Notes under the pieces: model-generated
Database searches by the model: none
What the model was told of the DNA's origin: nothing
What the model saw: the letters and a program-made list of their open reading frames with translations, nothing else
Program-made: the position numbers and the translations under genes
In this document: in pieces, positions 1-10,600 of the stretch
Numbering within the stretch: position 1 is the first letter of the stretch
How the letters are laid out: each line of letters begins with the position of its first letter
From: Tetrahymena elliotti 4EA
Lineage: Eukaryota > Ciliophora > Oligohymenophorea > Hymenostomatida > Tetrahymenidae
Reading direction: 5' to 3'
Assembly: GCA_000231825.2 (NCBI GenBank)
Contig: JH720358.1
Coordinates: 448,718 to 512,717 of the forward strand
DNA: 64,000 nucleotides

Positions 1-2640
1 ACTGCTTTGATCTTCATTTGGACTAATCTAATATTTAAGCCAATAATCTATCAAAGTGTAAGTACTTTAAGTCATGGCAAAAAGTAAAACTTGAATTAAA
101 ACTAAAAATAGTGTCATGGTAGAAAAGAATTCCAAATATGTCTAAAATTTTATTCTTCCTTATTCATTTTATTCCTCTTAAGCATCTTTTTCTTCATCAC
201 TTTCTGATATCAAAAGATTTTATTCTTCAGAAAAACTTTTTAACTTTAAATAAGATATAAAATAAAAATTTAATATGAATAAAAAAATATTTACATCATC
301 CTATTTTGTAAGTTCAACTTCGGTTTAAACTTATGATCCATTTTTATTTTTTATTTTATGGCTTGCCTTATGGTTTTCTTTATCATGAGTTATGTTGGAT
401 TTTAATTCCTACAATTCAGAATATTCTTCATTTTATTTTTTAAATGATTCATCAAAATACTTTTTTAAGCTATTCTTATTATTAATTATAGCTCCATTCT
501 CAAAATAAATTATGTTTGATTGATATTAAGTCTATAAAAAAGAATAATGACTTGTGGTCAAGATAACAGTTTTTTTCTTCTCTTAAACTAGGTAATTTAT
601 AATGACATTCTAAAAGATTTTTTCAGCAACATGACCATCTAAGCTGCTAAAAATATCATCAAGGATATAAATATCTTTATCTGCATATAAACCTCTACAA
701 AGTGCTATTCTCTGTTTCTAGCCACCACTCAAATTACTTGCTTGTGAAGATAATTCTTTTAAATCACCCTTAGAAAATGATTCTAAATCTTCTTTTAATT
801 CACATAATTCTAAACATTTGTCATATAGCTCTTTGTTGAATCTTTCTCCAAACAAAATATTTTCTCTAATAGTCTCTGACTACAGCCAATGATTTTAACC
901 TATATATGCTAAAGATCCATTTACAAAAAATTATTTATTTAGATCCTTTTAGTCAATCTCTTCTTAATTTTATTCCATTTCTCCCATTACTGATAAAAGG
1001 AAAGCAGTTTTTCCAGAACCTAGGCAAGAAAATAATTTAAATCTTAAATTATTAAATAATTTATGAATACCTATTTTTCCTATCACAAAATTCAAAGACC
1101 CTTTTTTTATTTCTAGATTATTTACCACTAATTAAAATTAATTTTAGTCTTTTATTTGTTTGTGTCCATCTTTGTTAAGGATTTTATTATTTATCTTTCT
1201 TTAAAGTGATCTACTCGGCCATAAAAACTTCATATCTTATATTAAAATAGCTGTTTTATCATCAATCTTTGATTTTTTGTTCTCATCATCAATGAAATAA
1301 TCTAAAAATTAAAAAATTAATTAAAATTTTTTTCAATAAACTTTTATAAATTTACTCTTTTCTATTTCTTTCATGTTTAAATAGTTCTAAATCCTTCTAA
1401 ATGAAACAAAAGATTTTATTATTAAATAAATTAATTCTGGGATAGATGTTAGAGTATAATTAAAATAGCTTAATATAGCAATAATTGTGAAAACATTTGA
1501 ATCCTGCAATTAATTTCCATTGTTTACAAAATTAGTAATGAATGTATATGATAAAAAGCAGGTAAATGAAGAAAACATGACATCTAATGATTGTTCACAG
1601 ATTTTAGCTAATTAGAAGTATTTAAATTCTTTTTCTCTTACTTAATTTATCTTTTTTAGAAATACCTATTCCCATCCTAAAAGTTTAATACTTTTGATGC
1701 CTTCAATTACATCTTTACTTAATGATATTCTCTTATCTCTAGCAGAGTACATTTTTTAGAAGCAGACCTATTCAAATTTTTTGATAAAGTTATTCATTAT
1801 AAAATAAATAGTATTTACCTTAGAAAATTTGTTAACAAGTAAATTAAAGCAAATTACTAAAACAAAAACACTTGATTGACCAAAAATCGAAGAGCCAATT
1901 CTCTAGTAAATTAAGTATGCAGCTGTAATTAACATCAATAGATTTACTCCAAGTGCACTAAATCTCTCAAACATTTCTGCCTGGTCTTCTGTATCAGATG
2001 TTAACAAATTATTTATATTAGGTATTTCTTCACATTTAGCTTCTAGGTTTTATTCATCAGATTTCTAATCATTTTCTTCTTCTTCTTCTTCTTCTTCAGA
2101 AGCTTAGTTTTATGAAAAATCTAACACAAGCAAAGATTTTTTATAAATGAGATATTGTAAAGTACTTTAAATCTAAGCGTGCTATTTAGATGACTACCAA
2201 TCAGATAAACATGTAAATTAGTTTCTTATAGTAAAGTTTAAGACTAAACCAAGCATAAGGAAAATAATATAACTTACCTATTTTGGATTTTAGCTATTAT
2301 ATGTTTTAAGTTCTTCTGTAATCAAGTCAAGGATAAATATCCCAGAAGCAGTCATTCCATCCCCAATTAATCTAACTAAAAATCTTACTATATGTGATTA
2401 GCCTAATAAGTAAAAGTAGATTCTTATTAATTTAAAGTTAGTAGCCTTGAAATATTTCTAATTTTAGCTGATATATCTTTCTAGTTTCTTTATGTATAAA
2501 TCACTACATGCAGATTAAGTTACAAAGGGTGATATATCTTCATTTTACAGTTACTTAAGAGCTATCTTTTTCTTAGAAAAGGCTATAAATTGAGATATTT
2601 TAGTGTATAAAAAATCATAGTTTTTATCTAAATTTGACAT
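1..2640 (-). CDS. ABC transporter, ABCC/MRP type, N-terminal half (partial)
   Basis: ATP-driven membrane exporter of the ABCC class. The start ATG is at 2640. Exon 1 (2640-295) is exactly 782 codons; a 51-bp intron lies at 294-244, and exon 2 (243-1) runs off the window. Order seen: N-terminal region, then TMD1 with several hydrophobic helices (about residues 100-440), interrupted by a run of seven glutamates encoded by a CTT microsatellite near 2080-2100. NBD1 follows, with the P-loop near residue 538, the signature [13 protein letters not shown] near 635, and Walker [16 protein letters not shown] just after. A charged linker and the first helix of TMD2 complete what is visible. The P-loop reads SCLGSGKT, so the usual first glycine is serine. 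The second half (TMD2 and NBD2) lies outside the window. Family assignment is strong; the substrate cannot be told. Confidence 0.93.
244..294 (-). other. intron of the ABC transporter gene
   Basis: 51-bp AT-rich intron (GTAAATATT...TTTAAAG on the minus strand). Removing it keeps the frame open from the linker into the TMD2 helix. Confidence 0.8.
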
Positions 2641-3351
2641 CCCTTTTTTTTTGTTTTTTTGTTATTTTTAATTATACTTATTATTTAATAGTGTTGATTG
2701 AAGATTAAATTTATATTTCTTTTTTTCTTATGAAAACTGATATCTAATAATTGAAAGAATTTATTTTTGATTCTAAAAGTGGATTTCAAAAATTTTTAAT
2801 TTATGAGATATTTTAATTTATAAAAAATCTTTACCTTTTATCTAGTTGAAAGAATTTATTTTTCATTCTAAAAGTGGATTTTTATTTAACACTTTCTTTT
2901 CTCAAATATCTTTCTGGTCAGGAAATTTTTCTAACCCAATTAAAATATAAAATAGAAAAAAAAAATTTAACAAAAACAAAGAAAAAATATTTTTTTTATT
3001 TGGAATTTTAAAATAAAGTAAAATAGAGATAATTTTTTGAGAATAATTAAGAAAATTATTTTTACCATTTATACTTTTATTCACATTTATCATAAAAAAT
3101 TAAATAATTTAATATAATAAACAAAGAAAAAGATAGAAAAGTACAGTGAGAGAACACAATAAGATAAGACATAAATATAAGATTGATTTATTAATTCAAA
3201 TATTTTAAATATATTTCTGCAAATATTTTTAAATTTTCAAGCATATTTTATTTAATCTTATTATTTTTATTAGTGATCTATTAAAAAATTACATTAGAAT
3301 TCAATAAAAATTTTTTATTTCATAATTTTATTGTTTTTAAAACCAATCTCT
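2641..3351. other. intergenic, with a short direct repeat
   Basis: This is AT-rich sequence between the start of the ABC gene and the 3' end of the LRR gene. Nothing coding is supported. It contains the 36-bp direct repeat listed separately. A 63-codon minus-strand ORF at 2902-3093 is a composition artefact made almost entirely of F, I, K, L and N. Confidence 0.6.
2751..2881. repeat. 36-bp direct repeat, two copies
   Basis: The copies lie at 2751-2786 and 2846-2881, 95 bp apart. Both begin TTGAAAGAATTTATTTTT and end ATTCTAAAAGTGGATTT, with a single mismatch (G/C) between the arms. The repeat sits about 110 bp upstream of the ABC transporter start codon and could be a promoter-proximal duplication; no function is shown. 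Confidence 0.8.
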
Positions 3352-5450
3352 TCAATTTGCAAATTTGATTTAACGCTTATCTTTTTGATATCTCTTCAAA
3401 ACAATTATCTCTTTTGAAATATTAAATTTTATAAAAAAGGAGGAACAAAAAAAAGTAAGTTTTTTATGAAATAAAAAAGTTAACAAAAATAATAATATTA
3501 TTTTTACTCTAAATCAAGTGTCAGGCTCTAAAGGTGGGTTAATTAATTGAATGCAGAACATAATTCAGATATATTTGATAACCCAATATGATTCTTACTT
3601 TTTTAAAAAAAGAATGAAAGATATTTTCAATAATATTAATAAAGATTATTAATCTAACAAATTGTTAAATTTAAAAAGTGATTAAATTTGTAATAAGTAT
3701 GAAAAAAAGAAAAAAAATAGTATACTAAAAAAGGGATAAATTTAAATTATAAAGCTTAGGGCATTTTGCTATTGCACGAACAAAATCTGATACTCCCTAT
3801 CCATATACTTCATTAATTCTATTCATAAGTAAATAATTATTTAATTCAGTAAAATAATTTTCAATTTAAGAATTTTTAAGCTTCATTTAAATCAATAAAA
3901 AATTTTATTTACAAAAAATTAATTAAATGCAACAATTTTTAATTTTTAGCTTAATTATGATATGCTTAACATAAATAGATATTTTACCCTAAATCTATAT
4001 CTAAAAATGAAAGATTCTGACATTTCGTAAAACCTAAACCAATTTCTGATAAACCTGAATCGCCTATGATATTTTCACTTTTAATTAATTATTGAAATAA
4101 AATGTTAAATTAGCAAAACATAATGAAAAAAATAATCAAAATTAGAAATATTAAAATTAATAAATCAAATTTATGTAACTAATATTTAAATAAAATTTAA
4201 ATTATTTATTTATTTACCCTAAACAGAGTTTTAGACTTGGAAGATTAATTTGTGCTAAAACTTAGCTTAAACTTAATGCACCCTAATTAGTAAGCTAACT
4301 CTTACTAAATAAATTTTAATAATAGTTTTTAAGGAATAATAAAATAATTGATAAAAAAATTAAAATTTTTTAGGTTCATATGTCTACAATTTTGAAATTA
4401 TATAAAATCATTATTATAGATTTTACTATAGAACAAGACTCAACTCCCTAAGGTGAGGATTATCTTATAAATTTGAAAGTATTTAAATTACACCTTAATC
4501 TCCAATTTCACTATCGCTTTAATAATATTAACAATTATTGTATGAAATGTTATTTTAAACTTGCAAATAAAATTCTTACCTTAAGTTTAGTAATAAACAT
4601 TTTAGACTAGAAAATTTAGCTAGAATTAATGATAGCTTAGCAGCACCAGAACTACTTATCTTACTTTCCCTTAAAGTTTAACATCAATAAAGTATTTAAT
4701 AGCTGTAAAAAAATGAAAATTTCAAACATAAAACCTAAAAAAATAAGCAAAAGAAAGCGAAAACTAATTTTCTTTTCTTGAACAAAAATATTAAATAATA
4801 ATTTTAATTCTATTTTACAATAAAGCATAAAGTTAAAGTTTAACTATCTTTTCCAAACCAGAGCATAGTTTTTGCACTCCATAATCACTTATTTAATTAT
4901 TTCTTTAAATTGATTTTATTATTTGAGTAATTATTAATTAAAAAAGTGTAAAAAAAAAGCGATTAATTAAAAGTAATCTGAAAAATAAACTAATTTAGGA
5001 TTTATTTATTTACTTTATAAAGATCGACAACGATTCGAGATTAATGCACTAATTTAAGATATCCCCTAATAATACAGCAGCTTCATCACTAATTTAATAT
5101 TAACTATCAATTAAAAAAATATTTAAATAAGTTAATTTTAAATAGATTTAAGTTATTTGCTTCAAATTAAGTTGGTCCAAAAAGTACAAAAGTTTATTAA
5201 TAAAAAAATATATACAGAGATATTCTTAATTATGTGATATTTGTACACCTAGATAAAACTAAACTTAAATTTGATAAACTTTATTCTCCAAGATTCATCA
5301 TACTTTTCAAAATTTTTATCACTAAATATTTAACAAATACAAAAATTAAGAAAAAAATTATACTAAACCACTAAATTCTTGAAATTAGTTAATTTATTTA
5401 GGCTTGAGCCAAGCTCTTCTAATCCTTATTCACTGGTTAAATTACTTCTT
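3352..5450 (-). CDS. leucine-rich-repeat protein, many small exons
   Basis: The minus strand holds a series of LRR (ribonuclease-inhibitor-like) units separated by AT-rich introns. Approximate exon spans, 5' to 3': 5441-5370 (GLEELGSSLNKLTNFKNL), 5310-5249, 5093-5018 (DEAAVLLGDILNQCINLESL), 4901-4843, 4655-4580 (GAAKLSLILAKFSSLKCLLL), 4520-4440 (GDQGVIQILSNL), 4297-4218, 4076-3988 (GDSGLSEIGLGFTKCQNL), 3805-3722, 3592-3508 (ISELCSAFNQLTHLQSL), and the terminal exon ending QKDKRQIKFAN at the TGA 3354-3352. Most exons end in L-x-L-x-L followed by GTAA, so roughly one repeat equals one exon. Large families of such proteins are known in ciliates. The 5' end and start codon were not located. Splice sites are approximate and a decayed copy is possible, but every unit stays in frame. 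Confidence 0.7.
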
Positions 5451-6384
5451 TTGAAAATTTAAAAATCAATTAGCAAAGTAAGAATATGTAATTTTAAATA
5501 ATTTTAAAGTAAAAGATATAATTATTAAATGATAGATTTGTAAATATTAAAAGATCTAATATTAAAAAATAAAAAAAAAACTAAGTGAACAATTCACAAA
5601 ATAATCTTTGATTTAATTTTTAAGTAAACATTTTTAAAAGACTGAATAAAAATGTTTAAACTTTAGTGTCACTAATCTCAAACCATAAGATTACCCCAAA
5701 ATTGAAATTTACACCTATTAGAAAAACTTGGTTTTGTATTTATAAAAAATTAAGAAAGAAACCTTGGGTCAATACATTTATTTTAGTTTTAACAAATAAT
5801 TGGTATAAAATTTTCATACTTTATAATAAACTCAAAATCTTTGAGATTATTCTATTATGAAAGATTAAGAACTAACTATTTAACTTTAGAATTAATGACT
5901 AGTCCATCCAAACAATTATCAATACTTTTTTAAATGTATTAAAATTTTAAAAAAATTGAAAATAATAAAATAAAAAAAATTAGAAAAACAAAAGTAGAGA
6001 AATTGGAATTATTTAAAGATTTTTTCTTTTAAGTCATTTCTTTTTCAAAGTTAAAATAAAAAATGAAGAAATTTATTTTAACCTTAGTCAAGTTTGAATT
6101 TTAGTAAAATCAAATATTTAACACTCTAAAAACTTTTTTTTAAAAAAAAAAAATATAATACAAATATAAAATATTATTGTTACTGTTTCTAGACTATCAA
6201 AAAATGTTTTATTTTTTATCATGATTCTTATTTTAGATCAATAATTTTTGTGATTCTTAAAAATTTTGAATTAATTAATTATTTTTAATTGAATTGATAA
6301 AAGAAAATTTATAAGCTCCTTCAATTCTTTATCATTATTTAGGACGAGCTTGAGAAAATTTTTTGTATAAATGCAAGAAAAAAA
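5451..6384. other. intergenic / unresolved 5' part of the LRR gene
   Basis: The minus strand is open for TGA across much of 5640-5870 but without recognisable repeats. The first exon of the LRR gene could lie here. The plus-strand 64-codon ORF at 5666 is not convincing. Confidence 0.4.
6378..6384 (-). terminator. RNA polymerase III T-run terminator of the 5S gene
   Basis: Read on the minus strand, the 5S sequence is followed at once by CC and a run of seven T, the usual Pol III stop signal. Confidence 0.7.
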
Positions 6385-6503
6385 GGTTGTCGACACTGGG
6401 ACTTCCCAAGCGGTCCCCCACCTTAGTACTAACCCAGCCTTAAGGCGCTTAACTTCGGAGTTCGAATGGGATCCGGTGTTTTCACCTTAGTATGGCCGAC
6501 AAC
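6385..6503 (-). rRNA. 5S ribosomal RNA
   Basis: A full-length gene of about 119-120 nt. On the minus strand it starts GTTGTCGGCCATACTAAGG and ends GTCCCAGTGTCGACAACC; the two ends pair to form helix I. It carries the conserved box A/C internal promoter region (GAACTCCGAAGTTAAGC) near its middle. The sequence agrees with Tetrahymena 5S as I recall it. RNA polymerase III is expected to transcribe it from the internal control region. A second copy in the same orientation follows beyond the N gap, suggesting a tandem cluster. Confidence 0.97.
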
Positions 6504-6507
6504 AAAA

Positions 6508-6911
6508 NNNNNNNNNNNNNNNNNNNNNNNNNNNNNNNNNNNNNNNNNNNNNNNNNNNNNNNNNNNNNNNNNNNNNNNNNNNNNNNNNNNNNNNNNNNNN
6601 NNNNNNNNNNNNNNNNNNNNNNNNNNNNNNNNNNNNNNNNNNNNNNNNNNNNNNNNNNNNNNNNNNNNNNNNNNNNNNNNNNNNNNNNNNNNNNNNNNNN
6701 NNNNNNNNNNNNNNNNNNNNNNNNNNNNNNNNNNNNNNNNNNNNNNNNNNNNNNNNNNNNNNNNNNNNNNNNNNNNNNNNNNNNNNNNNNNNNNNNNNNN
6801 NNNNNNNNNNNNNNNNNNNNNNNNNNNNNNNNNNNNNNNNNNNNNNNNNNNNNNNNNNNNNNNNNNNNNNNNNNNNNNNNNNNNNNNNNNNNNNNNNNNN
6901 NNNNNNNNNNN
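6508..6911. other. assembly gap (404 N) inside the 5S cluster
   Basis: The run of N lies between two identical 5S stretches, so it probably hides the 3' end of the second gene, the spacer and perhaps further copies. ORFs crossing it are meaningless. Confidence 0.95.
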
Positions 6912-7002
6912 GTCCCCCACCTTAGTACTAACCCAGCCTTAAGGCGCTTAACTTCGGAGTTCGAATGGGATCCGGTGTTTTCACCTTAGTATGGCCGACA
7001 AC
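6912..7002 (-). rRNA. 5S ribosomal RNA, second copy (3' end in gap)
   Basis: 91 nt identical to the first copy, with the 5' terminus at 7002 (GTTGTCGGCC). The last roughly 28 nt of the RNA fall in the N gap, so the gene is truncated by assembly rather than by mutation. Start-to-start spacing is 499 bp if the gap length is right. Confidence 0.93.
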
Positions 7003-7688
7003 AAAAGATTTGGTGTCTATAAATAATTTATACATAAATACATTTAAATGTCTAAATTTTTAGTATTAATTTTATTTCAAAATTTGAAATAGTGAGAAAT
7101 TTTTGATAAAATATTTTTTATTTATTAAATAAGCAAAATTATAAGATAAAAAACCAAATTTTTTTTCTCAAAAAATAAATTCATTAGCTCTATAAAATTA
7201 ATCCCTTTCAGTAGGTTAACAACAGAAAGTTAGTAAATACGATTTAGCTTACAGTCATAAAACTAAATTTAGTTTTCTTTATTTATTTATTAATTAAATT
7301 AATTCTTCCAATTTTTTACTCAATCATAAATCATTCATTATCTTTTAAAAATTAATTAAATGCGATTAATATATTTTAAGAATAATATGACATGCTCTAT
7401 TAACAATAAAAATTTTTATAAAATAAGAGTAAATTAATGTAATATTTTATTTTTAAAATAAGTATGATGTAATTAATTAGAGTTATTGGGTTCTTAAACA
7501 AGATTTCTTTGTTGTAATGATATTATAATAGTAAAGTGTATTGGAATTATTTAATATAACAATTATTGATAGAATACACATAAAAAATAATAATATTTAT
7601 ATTTAATTAAAGATTTATCTAGATTTAAGAAATTTTGTAAATGATTCTTTAGGTTTTTATTTTTTTAGGGTCCATTTTAAGCTTTATT
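7003..7688. other. intergenic, 5' flank of the 5S cluster and of the giant gene
   Basis: AT-rich sequence. The frame of the downstream gene stays open upstream to the AG at about 7669, so a short upstream exon (for example one encoding a signal peptide) could exist; none could be identified. Confidence 0.5.
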
Positions 7689-10600
7689 ATGACCTAGCAA
7701 TGCTCTTTATTAAATGAAAGAAGTATGTTTTGCCATCAAAATCCTATTATTGGATACTAGAAAAGTTTAAAATATAACTATTACATTACTTATGAATAGT
7801 AGGGAATAATTATCGCTTGGGATTATAATCAGAATTATCCACTTAAATAGCAAGATTTAAGCATTAAAAATATTTAATACGCTAAAATATTTGATAGCGA
7901 TGATTCATTTCTGGTATATTCATCTGATGGAAAAGTTTCTTTCTTTAATTTGTGGGATTTTTCCTTCAAAAATAGCACTTCTATGCCTAACTAAAATCAA
8001 GTAGCATTAAATCATTTAGAAAGTTTAGGCTACTTAGCATATATAAATGTATTGAGTTATCAAGTAATTTTAAATATTTCTATAAAAATATATTTTAATT
8101 TAAATAGAATATTTAATAATTTTACATCTTTATCAATTAGCTAACATTGCAAAGCACATGGAAAGGTTAAAAAGTATAAAAAATTGTGTTAGATTTAAGC
8201 AGTTTTTTAAGCTCGAATAACAAAGTTTTTTTTTTTGACTCAATAAGTTAAGTAGACGAACCAGCTTTTATACTAAACACAGGAGATATTTATTTGATTA
8301 ATTTAGAGACATAAAATTATAGGCTGCTTGATAAAATCATATTAAAGGAAGGAGATAAAGTGAAAGATGCAAAATAAATCAATGGGAATTTGCTTTTTGT
8401 TTTAAGCAACTTAGGTAACGTCTTTCTATGTAAAATAAAGTAATCTCAGGGTATAATTTAATTGAATTCAGATTAAGATCAAAATTAATAAATACAATCA
8501 ATAAAATTGAGTTATTTAAGCTATGATTTAATTAATCAAAATTTAGTATACTTGATAGGTAAGACTCATATTTATTATGTGGAAGCTAATGATCCAACAT
8601 TAATACGTACTTTTGAGATATTTAATAACTAAAACAAAAAACAAATAAAACAAATAGATATTTATCAATAATTAGCAGTATACATTAGTGAAGAAAATGA
8701 AATATTTGTATTTTCAAATTAGATTCTTAAAAAAAATAATTATTTTACCTATTCTAATAAAAATTAAATTCATTTTACCTCTTCAGATACTTTAAATTTT
8801 GCTGTTTATTTTGACAATCCATCAATTGGCTTAGTTATTTTTGATACTAATGATATTATACATCAAATTTATTAATGTTTTAACCCAGATCCAATAAAGG
8901 ATATTTATGGGGTAACAATACCAACTTTAATCTAGCAAATCTAATTTTAATATGGGCCATATTTAAATTATGATAGTAAGAACTAGCTTATCCTTAAATA
9001 CTATTAAAACACTCTTTCTTGCTATAATATTTTCACTAGAAAGTTTTTATATACAAAAATATTTAACCAGTTAGTAAATATTTAGTTAAATAATTTAAAT
9101 ATAATTTCAGGAGTTATACTGTCTTAAAATACAGTATTATCTATTGACTATTTTACAGGATAAATAATCAGCTAATACAAATTTCCTTGCAGTGTCAAAG
9201 AAATGATATCATTGTCTTTTAAACCAACTATAATTGTTACTAATTCCTTTTAAAAGCAAACAGGTATTTTTTTCATTTTATTTTCATTTTACTAAAATCA
9301 AAATTTACTTTTCTAAAAATAAGACATAAATTGCGAATCTCAAATTGCGATGGTTGACTTGAGTACCTAAAATTATTAACAATTAGATGAAATGTTTCCA
9401 GAAATAAAATCTTAAAGCTTACTTAGAATAGGAATATCTGAATAGTAAGATATAGTTATAGATAGTAAAACTGTGAAGAGAGACATTTTAGTAGCAGGAA
9501 CAAATGTTTCTATATTTAAATATTATTGTTAATGGATATAAAATTAGGCTAGTTAAAATAGCTAGTATTCTTGCTCATTAAACTAAACTATTAGTTTGAA
9601 TAGCGTAGATAAAGCAGCTTAAATAGAGTTTGATATGGTTTTATTTGTTTCATTTGTTCTATTCAGTAATAGTAACACTTTTTTAGCTTTTAGTTTGAAC
9701 AAGCCAAGCAGCAATTTGCTAAAATAGAGCTAGTTTGATTTTTAAATACATTCTTTTATTGTTGTCTAATAATCTAATGGTATTATATTTTTTACTCAGC
9801 CTCCAAGAACAGAAATATTTTTTACAAAAAATTCATACGCTATGTTTTACACAAAAATAGTCTCAGATCAATAATATGAGAACTTTCCATAAATATTTAC
9901 TTTAGATAACAATTTTAAGAAAACTGCTTAATTTTTTTGTCTCTCCTATGTTACTTGCGTAAGATAAAGCTTCATTATTTAAAGTGATGGAATGTTTACT
10001 TATTCTTCTTAAAATTCCATAATTAGATTTTTAGTTGATAAATATAGCCCATAAAAGGAGGAGGATTCAATTACAGAATTATACTCAAGCATATATGAAA
10101 ATGTTATGTTTTTTTCATAAAAATCTAAAAATTTAAACATTATTTTCGATACCCCTACTTAAATTTTAAACTTGGTCTACAATACACCTTATAACTTTGT
10201 AAAAATCATGGAATAGGAACAAAAAAAAATCCTCATATTAACATAAGAAAATCTGGAAATAAATATTTCTTCCAACTAATAAAGAAACATTTTAAAACTA
10301 AATTATCTTACTGATTTTACAATATCAAACTACGATGCTATTGATTCATTTAATGCATTTATTTTTGATGAAGAGATTCAAACAGTTTCAAGAGATTACT
10401 AAAATTGCTGGATTGTAGGGTCTTCTGAGGAAAATTAATAATAATTAGCCTACATAGAAAATTTTTAGATTAAATTGAATGTTGGATTTACTTATAAAGA
10501 TTAATTATTGAGAGTTATGAAATTTAATAATTTTATACTTATTATAACAAACTCTTCTACTGATCCATAATGGACTACTTAGGTATACTTCAATAAAATA

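Noticed and set aside
2200..2260. GT...AG candidate intron in the TMD1 region of the ABC transporter
   Set aside because: The frame reads through as a transmembrane helix and the exon is an exact multiple of three without splicing.
6429..6989. Three ORFs spanning the N gap
   Set aside because: They consist mostly of unknown residues between two 5S rRNA copies; the flanking bases are rRNA.
9257..9316. 60-bp candidate intron in the giant gene
   Set aside because: It is a multiple of three and open, so sequence alone cannot decide; left as coding.
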